A stretch of 64,000 nt of DNA. Source: Dactylonectria macrodidyma (lineage: Eukaryota > Ascomycota > Sordariomycetes > Hypocreales > Nectriaceae). Location of the stretch: NCBI GenBank assembly GCA_020744425.1, contig JAGMUV010000020.1, positions 1,178,001 through 1,242,000 of the forward strand, read 5' to 3'. Shown here in pieces: positions 34,708 through 47,500 of this stretch. Positions within the stretch are counted from its first letter, which is position 1. Each line of letters opens with the position of its first letter. The position numbers and the translations under genes are program-made. A model generated the notes under the pieces. It was not told the origin of the DNA. It ran no database searches and was given only the letters and a program-made list of their open reading frames with translations.

Positions 34708-35509
34708 ATGGCCGACATGTCAGTCACCAACTACTTGGAACACTTCAAACCGGGCAACGTTCGCGCCCGCGAAGCCGAGTACCAGTCTCTGTGGCAGGCC
34801 TGCGAGCGCACCTCGCGCAAGGACGAGTACCTGGTTGCCGACATGCCCATTCGGTTGGCCCTGCTTCGCAATAGCTTGACGAAGCTCCTTGAGAAACGGT
34901 GAGTTACAATTTCCATGTCCTTCAACATCCGTTTGAGGCATATTTCTACCCTGTTTACCTCCAATTGCTAACAAGATGACTGGGGATAGACGCAATGATG
35001 GCAAGCAGATGTGCAACATCGACGTTGATCAGATGATCGAGCGCCACCTCAAGAGAGAAGCCCAGCAGCGCAGATTTAAGAGCAAAAGAAAGAACCGTGT
35101 CAGAGGCCATTCGGAAGAATACAACGACAACGAAGCTCTCTCCCCCATGGCATTGGCCCCGGCCCCCGTCCCGCAGGCCCAAGGCCCTCCTCCCGTCATC
35201 AAGTACGACCAGACGCCTCACTACCCGCTCCCAGCCAAGGATGGCACCGGCCCCGCGGAATACCTCCCCCAGATCCTCGACAATGGACACTCCAACACAA
35301 CGCTGTTCAACGAGCTCGCCGCCTGTCGCGCCGACCGCTGCGCGCTGTGGCGTCGCGTCGGCGACCTCGAGGAGCAGCTCGCCCAGACGGCACACATCGC
35401 CTCCATCCTCTTCGCCGAGCGACACCCCGATATCATGGCCATGCCCCAGACGCCCGACACGATGGATATGGCCGGGCATGACGACATGCTGCAAGGAGGC
35501 GACATCTGA
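34708..35509 (+). CDS. Hypothetical protein, helical N-terminus and coiled-coil-like C-terminus
   Basis: Two exons (34708-34898 and 34990-35509) give 236 residues. The 91-nt intron has a GTGAGT donor, GCTAAC branch point and ATAG acceptor, and the join CG|A preserves frame. Residues 1-75 are predicted helical (EYQSLWQACERTSRKDEY, MPIRLALLRNSLTKLLEKR). Residues 75-105 are very basic (HLKREAQQRRFKSKRKNR). A Pro/Ala-rich linker follows. Residues about 165-215 look like a short coiled coil (ELAACRADRCALWRRVGDLEEQLAQTAHIASILF), and the tail is Met/Asp-rich. I do not recognise a named family. The basic stretch could be a nuclear localisation signal. It is convergent with the GH17 gene. Confidence 0.75.
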
Positions 35510-36248
35510 GAGCTTCTATGAGCTGGATATTGGCAGGTAGACAGGAGCGGATAGAATGTGACGGCAAGACGTGGTGGAAAGGGGATGACGAAGATGACAT
35601 GATCAATGGGGGAGCATATCTGGCGGACTAGTTCCAGTGTCGAGGAAATCCTCAATACGTAATAGCTAGAGACGGAAGAGCAATTACTGATGTCCTATTA
35701 CAAAACGATTTCACAATACGAGAATGACTTCATATCAAGAGACCCCAAACTGTCTCCTTGTCCATCATATGCCGGTGTATTTCTCGCCCGTGAGCTTCAA
35801 TACTATGTACTCCCTATGTGTAACAGCGAATTTTACTTTGAACCTCCGCCCCATGCGTGTCTCGCAAATGTTCCCATCTCCGGCATCCTCCATACATGAT
35901 TACAAAAAAGACAATACAGGACTATGCCCCTGAGCCAAACCAATCGCTCCCAGAAACGCCAGCTACAACGTAAATACCAGCCCGACGGCAGACGTCCGGC
36001 GTGTTCAACATGGGCCCTTCTGTAGAGTCCCCGGGACCAAATGAAACCTGCAGGGCAACTGAATAACACGCTCGGCTCCCACACATGATGTCAAACCAAA
36101 ACCTCTCCCGAGATGCCAAAAAAGGGCCGCTCGCCTGTGACCCGTTGTCGCAATCCTCGCGTCCCTGTGTCGATGCAATTAAATGATGATTTTCAGCCGC
36201 TCCCATGCTTCCGGTGTATCATATCAAGCACAAAAAGGATAAACGCAT
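35510..36248. other. Intergenic, convergent 3' ends
   Basis: Between the stops of the 236-residue hypothetical gene (+) and the GH17 gene (-). No gene or repeat seen. Confidence 0.55.
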
Positions 36249-38468
36249 TTAGCCGACGGTCTTGCCCCCGCAATCGGGAATCTTGACGCCGTCCTTGAGC
36301 TCTCGATTCACGGTCAGCAGACCCCACTGGTCCTCCCACCTCTTGCCAGCCGTGTTGAATTTGACCTTCCAGGGCTCATCGAAGGCTTCGAACCAAAAGT
36401 AGTTGGTGCCGTTCTTGAGCGCGTCGCAGACCCAGTCCTCCATGAAGGTATTCAGTTCGTCAATGCCCGCCACGGAGCCCTCTGCGCACGTCGTCGCTCC
36501 TCCGCAGTTGGTTCCGCCGCTTGTAGGCCAGCCAGTCTCGGAGATGATGTTCTTTGATTTGTCCGTCTTCCAGAACTGCCCGTTGTTGTTCTCCCAGAAT
36601 GAATACGTCCAGCCAGCCGCCTCCTCCGCTGTCACTCCGGCGAAGAAGGGGTGAATGTTGGCCATGATGTAGTCGCTGTCCGCAGCCAGTTCTGAAGTCC
36701 AGTCATCGCCAAGATCCGACGTTGCAACGGGTAGCGAGAGTCCCTTTTTGGTCAAGTTGGTGCGAACATCGTCGAGAACCTCTCCTAGCTTCGTGATGGT
36801 CATTTCCTCACGGAAGAGAATCTCGTTGGCGACAATAACGCCCTCGAAGGGATCCTCGCCGTATTCGTCCAAGATACTCCACATCTGTTCGAGCTGTCGC
36901 GCATTGGTCGTCTCGTTGCCGTCTTGCCACACACCCAACCAAACCTTGGTGTCTGTTAGCTCGAGCCTGTCGATGGCGTGCAGAAGCATCTGAGTCTGGT
37001 TGCAGTCTGTGCCGTACAAGCGGATCTTGTTGGTCAGCTGGCTGAGAATGGCGACATCTCGGGTGACGTTGTTTTGTGACGGGGGGTTGTGAAGACAGGC
37101 GGGGTATTGGGTGTTGAGAGGGGTGTAGTCCATGCCCGGGAACACCCTGTGTAGGTTCGCGTTGTTGAGGAGCTTCTTGATCTCTGCGCTGTTGGCGCCG
37201 AGATCTCCATTCTTGGCCTCGTCCTCCTCGGCTGAGTCGCCAGAGCCACTACTACTGCTGTCGCTGCTGCTGTCGCCATTTCCCTTCTTTGAGAGCATGC
37301 TACCGACTACACCACCAGCAATGCCTCCTGCGACAATGAGAACGACAATGATGATGATTGCCCATTTCCACTTCTTGCTCTTATGCTGATTCTGTTGCAA
37401 CCAGTCGGATGGCTTCTCCCTCGCGCCCATGTCGTAATCGCCCCCTCTTTCTCCTGATGAATGGCCTGCGATTCAATTAGTCCACCAGTCCTTGTCTTTG
37501 TGCGGTAGAGACTAACCTGCAGCCAGAAGGCTACCTGCTGCTGCGGCGCCACCAGCTCCCGCAGCGGTTGCGGCAGCACGTCTCCCTCGGTCCGAGTGTG
37601 GAAGGCTCAGCATAGAGTTTCGCTGATTTCTATGATAGCTAATACCGTCATCCCCGTCATCCTCAATATCGTTAGGGTTTACGATGCCAAGATTGGCAGC
37701 AGAAGCAGAGTTTCTTGAGCTGAATCCCTGATACGGATCATCGGCGTATGGGTCCGCACGATGAGGTGAATGCGATCCGTGTGGGACAGCACCAGCACCG
37801 AGGCCGGCCAGGCTCGAGTGCGAACCTCCCATATGTGGGCTATTGTTATACGCAGCTTCGGGGCTGTATCCCCCATTCGACTGAGGCGAGTAAGCATTCA
37901 AGGGCGGCGGTGGGTATTGGGAGCGGGAGGGGGGCGGAGGCACCTGGCCACCGCCGTGCATGGCGTCCATGCCACTGTTGCGAGGGTTACGGTCAGCAAC
38001 GTTGTACGCAATGCCAGCCATGCCACCAGACGCAGTCTCGCCAAAGTTGTCTGAGCCTGGCGTAATGGGATATGAGGGATGAGCATACCCAAGGTTGCCG
38101 TGATTGCCTCCACCTCCACCTCCGCCTCCGCCTCCGCTTCTGTTATAGTATCCGTTGTCGCCGTGGGTCGGCGGGCTGGGAGCGTTATGGTGACTGCTCT
38201 CGTAGCCAGCAGAGCCCGAGTGTTGGGAGCTGGAGTGATGGCTGTGGTTGTCTTGCTGTTGGGGCTGCATGCGATTGTAGGCAGAGTCAGGATGGGCACT
38301 AGGATGATAGGAACGGCTCACGGGGGGAGCGTCGTGGTAGGGTGTATGCGAAGGTGAGGGCGAGTAACTCTGTTGGGGAGGAGCAGGATCTCGTGAGGGG
38401 GAGTCGTAGCGGTTATGGTAAGAGTCGAGAGGCTCCCGCTCGTAATGATCATTCCGATATTGCGACAT
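36249..38468 (-). CDS. btgC: Transmembrane GH17 endo-beta-1,3-glucanase, BtgC type
   Basis: Two exons (38468-37517 and 37465-36249) with a 51-nt intron (GTTAGT/GCAG) encode 722 residues. The N-terminal 345 residues are cytosolic, disordered, and rich in Tyr, Ser, Pro, His and Gly (a run of ten Gly is near 115-125). One transmembrane segment (about 350-372, WKWAIIIIVVLIVAGGIAGGVVG) makes it a type II membrane protein. A Ser/Asp/Glu linker precedes the GH17 domain (about 405-715). The acid/base Glu is in VANEIL (about 531) and the nucleophile Glu is in SETGWPTSGG (about 627). Aspergillus BtgC is the closest recognised architecture. These enzymes hydrolyse or remodel wall beta-1,3-glucan. Catalytic residues, domain order and length all match, so the protein appears functional. 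Confidence 0.94.
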
Positions 38469-39810
38469 GGCGGCGGTCGATATGCGCCTCGATATGCAGT
38501 CGATATGCGGTCAATATGCGGCCGGGCGCAATGGGCTGGTGACAGGAAGCCGACGAGGAGGCTGTGTCAAGCCAACGATGATCTCAGCAGCAGCAAGCTG
38601 ACTGGCAGAAGCAAGGTGGTGAAGGCACGCTCGGTTTGAGTGTGCGTGTCCCGTGTTTCCTCGTGTTTCCCGTGTGTCCCGTACAAGAACAAGAATGCTG
38701 CGCACAATACGAAAGAGAGAATTCGAAACCAGGGAAGGGAGGGTAGCGAGCGAGGGGAACGGTTTCCAAGTACGGAGCATGAGAAACAGGGTCAAGAAGC
38801 AAGATCGGCAACGGTGGGAGTCGGTTGTTGATGAGGTCGTTGGCGAGCAACGGGCCTGTCCCTGGGTCTTGGGTCCTTGCTTGTACCTGTACAGTGCCCA
38901 ATGGAGCGAATAGCGGATCTCATAAGGTACGGGGGCTTGAGGAATGTCCAGGGTCAGACCGGATGGGGACCGAACACAATGTGGGAAACCCAAGTTTAGC
39001 GGCGTTTAGCTTACGCTCGGCCCAGCAACCAAGCAAGCAACCCAAGCATGAAGCGGGGGGGACTTTTCAACGGGGATACCTAGCCAATCACTACAGAGAA
39101 CAGCGAGCGCTGCTCGACCTGTCTGCTTTCAATGCACTGAACCGAAAAATGAAACCTGAACGGTCGGCTTGCCGCTTGACGTTGCCTTTGACGTTGCCTC
39201 TGCAGGTGCGTGAGTGGCGCCGAGAAAGAGGGAACGCATGCACTGTACACCTACTCGCAGGTCGCAGGTCGCAGCGTCAAGCAGCACAGCCTCAGAGCAA
39301 GCAGTAACACGAGCGCTAGCAGGTCCAGAAGGGGTGTGCTGACCCAACAAGACAAAAGCCACAGACAAACAGACGAAAGATCCGAATTGGAATTCGGGAA
39401 TCAACGTCGACTAATAATAATGTCTCGCCGCTCGCCGCCAAGGCAGCACTGTCTCGGACCCCGTGGGCGGGTTGGCGGGCTCGTATAATTACACTGTCTC
39501 GTACTCCATATATTGGTTCAGGAAGGCGCAGCGCAAGCCGTGGCGTCTCTGCTTCTTTCGCTTTGTTCGAGACAGCCTGGGTAGAGACAGTGGTCACGCA
39601 TCCCAGAGATGGCGCTTGGGTAGAGCACAAGGGAGAAGAGGAGGCACACGCCTGATTTTGTTCATCGACATGGCGTTTGGCAATGTTCATGGTTAGACAC
39701 GGAGGGCCAGACAGCCGCGAACGAGCGACAAACGGGCTGGTGCGGAGAGGGCATGGTGAGGTGAGCGGCGACTGGGGCTCTTCGTATGTACCGGTACCGC
39801 GCTGCTCGTA

Positions 39811-39861
39811 CCAGAACAGGGCACCAGGCCAGAACAGGGCACCAGGCCAGAACAGGGCTGG
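39811..39861. repeat. 18-bp tandem repeat, about 2.7 copies
   Basis: Unit CCAGAACAGGGCACCAGG repeated at 39811, 39829 and (partially) 39847, then degenerating into AACA(A/G)GGCTGG-like units. Lies about 1.3 kb upstream of the GH17 start. Confidence 0.9.
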
Positions 39862-40650
39862 AACAAGGCTGGACAGGGAGCTAAAAGGAGCCCCGTAGGG
39901 TCCGCCGTGCCGTTGTGCCATCGGTGGAGTGAGTCGAGTCGCAGGGGGCCGTGGTGGCAGGTTGATTTGTGTTAATTAATGACCATCGCCCGCCGCGTTT
40001 CGAGTGTCGGTCGCTGGCATCGAGTAGCCAATTTCAAGACGAAGATGTTCATGTGTTTGGCCGAGACGAAAGATACGAGCATGAATCGATCGAGCGAACG
40101 GAACGACTCGACAACCTCCGTTCTCTTTTCGACCTTTTTTACCTGACTAATCGTGAAAAAGTGTGGTCGGTGCGCCAAGTCTGCGCGAATCCTGTGGGGA
40201 AAGTAGCGGCCCAGTTGAGTCCACCAGTTGAGTCCACTGGGCACCGGCTACTTCCGCCAGGAAACGACATAATTAGCAGCAAGATGCCCTGGAAACCGAG
40301 ACTCCCAGCTCCCAGAGGCGGCCGCCACGACGGTGGTGGCGGCGGCTCAGAAAGAGTTGCAGTCATCTGTCGTCTCAGGCTTCTCAGTGCGGTTTTTCTC
40401 CAAAGTACCCAGAACGCAGAAGCGTCCCTAAGGCCCGGAAGGGGTGCCAAACAGGTAGAAGCTCGGGCTGGACATGGGGAACTCGGGCAATCAACCCACC
40501 TCTAAATTAAATCGGCTCAAATTTAAAGAACCTACCTAGGAGTCAGCGAACTACTCGAAACAAGGGTCTTCGGTCTATGAGAAAGCCATCACTTTAAGAG
40601 AAGTCGATGGTAATTTAGCAAAAAAAAAACTTGACACTTGGCCGCCGGTG

Positions 40651-40695
40651 TCGAGGTCGCGGTCGCTGTCGCTGTCGCTGTCGCATTCGCTGTCT
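40651..40695. repeat. GTCGCT hexanucleotide array
   Basis: Imperfect tandem array of GTCGCT/GTCGCG/TTCGCT units, about seven copies, just right of an A9 run. Confidence 0.85.
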
Positions 40696-41526
40696 CCCTG
40701 TGTCGCCCTGGCTCGCTGCTCGCCGCTTGCACATGCAATGATGCAACCTCCGTATACGGACAACCGGCTTGTTTCTGTCGTGCTGGTGCGACACTTGCCC
40801 CTCCCTCTCACGGAGTCGATCCTAGTAGGGCCTTTGTACCCTGTACAGTGCGTCCGGCTGCTTGTGCGACAGTGCTCGCTCACACCAGTATCACCATGCT
40901 CAAGCATCTCGCATCATGGATCGCCACCTGTCACCAGCGTCGCGGACTCACTCTCCCCATCGAATCGAAACAAAAAATAGGCATCAATGTTATGTCGCTG
41001 TGTACCAATTTAGCTAGGATTAACGCAACATTGCTCCATCTCCGAGTACTGAGCAACTGCCCAAAGGGATAGCCTCCAACTTAGCTCAATACCTGGCCCT
41101 CAATCAGCCCCATCCTCAGCCCCAGCCGTCATCTGCTGTCACGCTCACTGCATGCCATCTCTTTAGCCCAACTTCAGCTCCCCTTCCGTGTCAGCGGTTA
41201 GTTCGCTTGTGGCGTTAGGTGTGGCACTCAGCTGCCCCCGGCTAGAGGGCGATCCGTCTTTTAACAAACCTGGGGAGAGCCCCGAGACAAACTGGACATG
41301 GTATAATTATGATACGTAATAACTACGGTTGGTCTTATTACTCTGCGGGCTTGCGGCGTTGCGGCTTGGCTGCATTTCATTTCGCCGTGGAAATCGAGAC
41401 CGCGTTCAAGCATCTGCTGACATTCTTCCATCAAGGACGGTCCTTCGCGCTAGAATAAATCCTGAACAACTAGAAATTCCTCAGGGACATCGACTGAACG
41501 AGGAGAATCCGTCCCACCTCCCCGTA

Positions 41527-41817
41527 CGGAGGACCATCTCAAAAGTCTTTGCCAGCGCGCAAGCTACATTTTGCTTTTTTCTTGTCAAAAGAACATTAAG
41601 TACATCTTACGAACGTTAGCACTAAAAGAAGCCTTATATTATAGCATACTTAGCCCACTAGCTAGCCATAATACAGTCTAATATCACTAAAGGTGCAGTA
41701 GATTTAGCGGATATGAGCCTGTATCGATATGAGGCTGAACGTACTATTAAGTACCTAGCAGGGATTCGAGGGTGTAGCGTCCTTAGCGTAGGCAAAGACT
41801 TTTGAAATGGTCCTCCG
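41527..41817. mobile_element. MITE-like element with TA target duplication
   Basis: A 27-bp terminal inverted repeat with one mismatch bounds 291 bp. The left end begins CGGAGGACCATCTCAAAAGT. The right end is its reverse complement with one C/T change (CGGAGGACCATTTCAAAAGT), and both continue through CTTTGCC. The sequence just inside is also partly complementary (a GCTAC motif on both sides). The dinucleotide TA lies immediately outside each end (41525-41526 and 41818-41819). Inverted repeats plus a TA duplication are the signature of Tc1/mariner-type miniature elements. There is no transposase frame inside, so it is non-autonomous. The interior is AT-rich. Confidence 0.75.
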
Positions 41818-43957
41818 TACTCCGCAACACATGGCACATGTACACCATCCGTCACACCTAGTGACATGAGATCCTCGCCCTTCTACTACCACGATTAATC
41901 TCTTTTCCTTCTGAACCTTACACAACATATCTGATATTCGGGGCTAGTTGAGACTCTGCGACCTTCCAACACTCTTTGAGCTGGTTCTATGACTGTTCCC
42001 TTGCGTCCTGTAGAGCGATCCTAACTGTCTTCGGCCCTGCTTGTATCACTCGCAGTCGCTAGGCAGATTCGTCGAAGCGATGAGATACTAGTGGCGTCGG
42101 AGCACGACGTCCTCCTATGGATCAGCAGAAGTGAAAGGAACCTGAGCATGGATTTATCCGCAGTAATTCCGCGATGTCATTGGATCAAGTTTGCCAATAC
42201 ATTCAAGGGCCTGATTCCTCGTATAAACAAGAGCGGCTTCATCCGCAGCCCTAATTCTTCCATATCCTGAACTCGTCACTGCCACCCTCCAGTTGTTTGC
42301 GGTAATAGATCCTTTGGCGGGTCTGTCATGAATTAGTCTCGAGCGATGTTGCGTCTGCTTCAACAACCATGGGCCTTTTCTTCTGAGGTTTTGGATAGGT
42401 TTCAATACACTCCTCGCACGCTGGTTCAGTAGGGGAGGGGGTTTCGTGTGATTAGTTTAGACGCGTCCAGGTATCCTCAAAGGCCTCAAGAGGCCTAGGT
42501 TTGGTGGGTGGAGGGTGCCGTTCTCGTGTGCCTGGTCGACAAACCATTGATGGTGCCGATTTATTGCTTCTATAACCAACTGCAGCGTGGAAACAACTCC
42601 CCTGGTTGCTCCACTTTACATTAGGTAGGGTTCTGTTCGCCGGCGCCGCGTTCGGTCACCTCTCGACCAACTGCACGAGCGATTCTCAGGCTTCGCTCCC
42701 AGGAGATTACGCTTTTTTGCTTGATAGAGGCCCGCTACCTGAGCAATCAGTATGTCTCATGTGTCCTCCAGTAATATTGACACCCATACCTGCACCTGCG
42801 TTTGCAATGGCATCCAGGAACAAGGCCCAAGATAGCTCGTTCAGTATGCATGAGTCCTCTCTGCTAGCTCGGCCGACAAAGGCAAAGAAAATTCTGATTG
42901 AGCGTCGGAAATCGTGATGTATCATAATGCCATTCGACTTTCAATCACATATAGAACATCACCGAGCAAATAATGTTGAAAAAATAGCCAACCTTGTTTG
43001 GGATAGCTAAATGCTCTAATGTTCCGTTGATGAGTTCTTTTCGCTTCACAATTCATCGTGGCTGACGATCACAATTTTATCACCGCGACGGCAAAGCGAT
43101 GGATATCCACGCCCTGTTCATCTCATGCTGCAATAGAAATAGCAATGAGAGGACAACGACAAGTGATGTGATGACTCGATGATATTTAGGTCAGCGATAG
43201 AGGCAAAGTTTAACTAACTTCCATCGACGCTGTTGGGCCAACAACATCTCACAATCATTCCGGGCAATAAAAAGTCTCTTTTCCTCAACCCATCGCATCA
43301 TGATACTCATTATATATCAAGCTTTAATCCATATCCAACCCTTTGAGTCAAGGCCAATTGGGGGGTTGTCGTTGTTGAGTTTGAGTCGATGATCATTTGC
43401 TACAGGGTAAGCTGCGCTGGGCGTCAATCAAGTTCGCCTCAACGCCTCAAGGTCACGTCATATTCTGCTTCTGTCAAACCCTACTCCAGGTTTTACTTCG
43501 CATACATCAGATATATATGGAGCACGTGTGACGTCCTCGATGTAGCACGATAAGCTCTTCAGCCAACAAGATATTAGGCGGAGGTTCCCTCCATCCACTC
43601 TCCACCACCGCCTCCCGGGATAGTCTCCACCATATGACAACTCGAGAAGTGATAGACACCATGTTTATATTTTTCTTTCTGGCCCTTCTCCCAGTCACCT
43701 AGTTGGGGTAATTAGCTGACTCAAACATCTCAAGTCTGGGCAACACCCAAATATTGTGGTCTTTCTCCATTGTGATGTCATGGATGCGAGGCACTGACAT
43801 CATACATCATACATCAAATATCGACGACAGAGAATAGAATTTATACATAAGTTGCTTCCCGCAAAAGAACTGCTCAAAAAATATACGCCATTAACATCTC
43901 AAAGATCAGCCAAGCATCTCTTGAAAGGCCACGAACACAACCACAAACAATCACATA

Positions 43958-44540
43958 ATGTCTGTCAACAAGAACCCCGATTCCATAACTCCCGCCGTGG
44001 GAGAATTCTCAAGCAAGGTCCCTCCTTCAGAGCCTCTCACAACCAAAGGAGTAAGTGTCTCTTACCTCTACTATTGCACCCAACACACAACTCACCTATA
44101 TAAAGCACGCGCCCGGCGTCAAGGTGGGCAACGACCTTAAGCCCGAGTTCCACCTCGAAACACATCCTCCTGGAACGGCGCCCGAAGACCGAAGCTTCGA
44201 GCCCCAGACACAAAACGAGATCCCCGGGCAGGCGTCCAACCCGGACATGCAGGGTGGAACCTCTGTGTCAGAGACGTTACCAGGCGCGACGTCGGCGGAT
44301 GTACACCAGGGCTATGGACACCCGGGTGAGGGCATGACGAGCCAGGAGCTCCATGGTGGGAAGCGCAAGCGAGTCGGGGCTGGCCTTGAGGGCGTTGGCG
44401 CGAATGCCTCGGACCCTATTCGCGAGCAAGGTTTAGACGTAGACCACGAAAAGGGACACAATACTGATACAGATTGGGCTCTAGCGGAGGAGAGAGAGCC
44501 AGTAACAGCTGAGGAGCTTGCCAGTGAGCTCAAGGCTTGA
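43958..44540 (+). CDS. Small hydrophilic conserved-type fungal protein
   Basis: Two exons (43958-44050 and 44106-44540) join in phase 0 to give 175 residues. The 55-nt intron has a GTAAGT donor and an AAAG acceptor. The protein is strongly hydrophilic, with few aromatic residues and no Cys. It starts SVNKNPDSITPAVGEFSSKV and continues HAPGVKVGNDLKPEFHLETHPPGTAP. Gly, Pro, Glu, Thr and Asn dominate, and a central GGKRKRVGAGLEG patch is followed by an acidic C-terminus (EEREPVTAEELASELKA). It probably is intrinsically disordered. The composition resembles small stress-associated or LEA-like fungal proteins, but I recognise no named domain. It stands alone in a gene-poor region. Repeated CATACAT motifs and an AT-rich stretch (about 43795-43850) precede it in the promoter. 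Confidence 0.82.
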
Positions 44541-47500
44541 GTTGTTTTGCCTGGGATTCTCTGCTAGCTGAACCGGGAAAGCGCGTGGGATGACGTTAAT
44601 CGTCCATTGTATATGTGAATTCGAGGCTATCTAGAAATCCAACGGTCAACCATAACTTAGGATTCTTGGGTTGGATACTGAGTCGTCCAAGAACCGGCTT
44701 TCACAAGGGAATTGACTAAACGGCACTTCCGTGTCCGCGGTTACCAGGACGGCGGAACCGCCGAGGATTCATCAAGAGCTCTCTTTGACATGTGACGCAA
44801 CTAAGTTTCAATACCATGTTTGCACTGCCGACATATTCAAGAGGCGGCATTGTTTAAAGGATTCTGAGTCCCATCACTCTATCCGGGGTGGCAGCTACCA
44901 TGTGCACTGCCGCGTTTCAGGTTTGGTAGGATTGGGGCTTTGCACGTCGCATCTTACAAACCCGGTGGTCTGGACGGGTGTTTGAACTTAGGTCAGACCT
45001 AAAGAGATTTGACGTTCGCAGTCCGGGGTAAGAAAACACGAAAGGTGAAGTGGAAAAGTGGCAACGAAGGAGAAGTGTTGATGAAGTCGAAAAGATTCAG
45101 CAGGCCTGGCATGCGCAACCTATTGTTTTCCAAGTGTTCACGTTTCTGTGACTAACGCCGGCAGTTGTCGGAACGCTAAATTGACTTCACGATTGAAGCA
45201 GGCAAGGGTTAGGGCCATAACAGCTGCACAGGCCATGAGGAGTGTGAGAACTTCTGTTAGACCATTGGCATGTCCAGTATGAGGTCCGACAGCGACCAAG
45301 ACGGGAAGGTCCACGAGGAAATGTTGGCACCGGTGAGTTAATATACCGGGACCCTTGCACTCGGTGTGCCCTGTGATAGTGACGGAGGCAAATTAGAAGG
45401 TGTCCCCATCTCATATCCCGCCCAAATTGCGAAGAAAAGTCGGGAAAACTGAACGCGGGGAAACTTTCCAATGTTCCGGGAAGCAGAGGAGCTAGACTTC
45501 AACTCGCACCACTGACAATGTCCATTTCTGCGCCGGACGCTAGATGGGGATGTCTCGGCAATCCTTTGTAACGATTGGGTGACGGGACTTGGATTGCTTC
45601 AAATGGCAGGTGGCTTCGATGTGCAGCTCGGTATGACTGCTGTTGGCTTATTGTTGATGCAGGTTGGCGCTTGACAGCAGGTCAGAAGTGCCGCATGCAG
45701 ATGTGCTGCATGATGCAGCGCCGGCACCTTGATCCATTGATCATCCGTCAACTTATCTCGAACTCGTATTCTTCGACTGGTGTGCCCCTTCCTTCTTCCT
45801 CTGGAGGATTTAGTTTGATTGTGTAGTGAACCTGTGATGCTGAACACGAGAGGCGGAACTACCGCCGTCGTGAGAAAAATGCTTGGTTCTTTGCGTTGGC
45901 TGGTGAGAACCAAGTTGGTTGATGGGAAGGCAAGCAGGGATAAAAGCCCGCGTAACGGTAGTGGTTCCCGCGGTCTCCTCCTTGACGTCAGTCAGGCCAT
46001 GCCCATGCTGAAAAATAAAAGAGAAAAATTACCTCCACCGCACTTACAGCAATTAGCGCGCCAGTTTCCCTTGCTCACCAGAAAGAGGCGCACATTTCGT
46101 CGTCCTGAAGGGAAATCGATTCGACGGAGCTTTAGCGCCGCTGGGTCCACGCGTCTTTTACTCCGTATTGCCATGCGGTATCCATATAATCAAGCTTGAC
46201 AAGCAAGCCCCCCTCCCCTCTTCCGCCGCGGGGCCATGTGGCAGGCTGGCCCCATTTCGAGCAAATGGGAAGATTTCCAACGAGCGGCAGGGCCTCCGGT
46301 TTGAAGGTTTGGCCCCGTCCGCCCTACCGGACAGGGTCTTACTGCGGTAGGCAGCTCGATATGGACAGTCAGGGAATGAGAGACAGACGTTGCTCGAGCA
46401 TGCCTGATTCGGGGAGCGCGGCTAGAAGGGGGTTTGATATCGAAAACTTGCTCCGGCCGGCTTTTGAGTTGGGCGAGGGCGGGTCGCTCGGCATTTGGAT
46501 TCGCGGTTCAGCCTGCGATTTGGACTTGGCAGGCGTCCAGAAGGCTGCTAATGTCGTCACCCTGCTCCATCACAGCACGCGCTTGAGACAGCGGACTCGG
46601 GTCCGGGCTATTTCCCCGCGGGTGCCTTGACGGCGCTTCATGGAGATATCGGACCTACTGGAGGTGGTTAGGAGGGAGGCCCGAGAGTCGTCCTGAGACG
46701 GTTTGGTGGTATCGTGACAGTTGCTTGTTGAAGCCCCTCTCCCCACGCAAGGCGAAGTCGCCCGAGGGGCAAAGTGTTGCATGGATAGACACTCTGTCTA
46801 GTTTCCACCATCGCTCAAGTCCCTACTACGAATATCAACATACTACGTAGACAGTGGAAAAGAGTGGGCAAAAAAGCGGCACGCGTCTGGCCGGTAGTGG
46901 GACGTGGGATTACTTGGCTCTGGATCGGGACTGCGCCCTTGGCCAATCGACTGATGGACTATGACTTTGTATGGGTCGTCTTCGACTGGGCTGTGATTAA
47001 CGATGGTAATCAAGGGATCTCTCTACCTAGTCCGGGGTCTAGGGGGTGAAGGAGGCGTCTTCATTCATCACCGTTTCCTAGGGACCATGACCACACCTTT
47101 TTCATTACCCCTTGCTCTTCTATCTGACTCTTATTCTCTCTTCGTCTCGGTCTTCACATTGCCGAGCTGCCGCTGACTTCATAAATATGAGCTGTATGTA
47201 TTGTCTTCTTGTTCTCCTGTCCACGTTGCCCTTGCTCTTGTCGCAGTCTGGATCTCGACGTTTTCTGTAAGTGAGTGTTGCGCGTTGCCTGTTTTATCAA
47301 ATTCAGCATCTAGCCCCCTCCGCTCCTCGTCCTGCTCCCCTCCAACACACCCACCAAACCCAACCCTGTCCCATGTCACCCTTAGCATCCCTACGACGTC
47401 CCCATGCCCATGCCCAATATTCGTAGTTCCATGCTTAGACACATCCATAATCCAGCAGCCATAGTCCTGGGAATCCACCCTCACACATCACCCACACGCC

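Larger units (their letters stand above)
38469..43957. other. Gene-poor region with repeats and a small inverted-repeat element
   Basis: About 5.5 kb without a supportable gene. The left part (38.5-40.5 kb) is the GH17 promoter side and is GC-moderate. The part from about 40.5 kb rightward becomes AT-richer, with short frames lacking domains. It holds a tandem 18-bp repeat (39811-39861), a GTCGCT array (40651-40695) and a TA-flanked inverted-repeat element (41527-41817). A minus-strand frame at 42154-42405 has no recognisable motif and may be a relic of something decayed. Confidence 0.55.

Noticed and set aside
39316..39921. 201-residue minus-strand frame containing a short internal repeat
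   Set aside because: The repeat is the 18-bp tandem DNA repeat translated; no other coding evidence.
42154..42405. 83-residue minus-strand frame as a transposase relic
   Set aside because: No catalytic or DNA-binding motif could be matched; kept only as a hint of decay.
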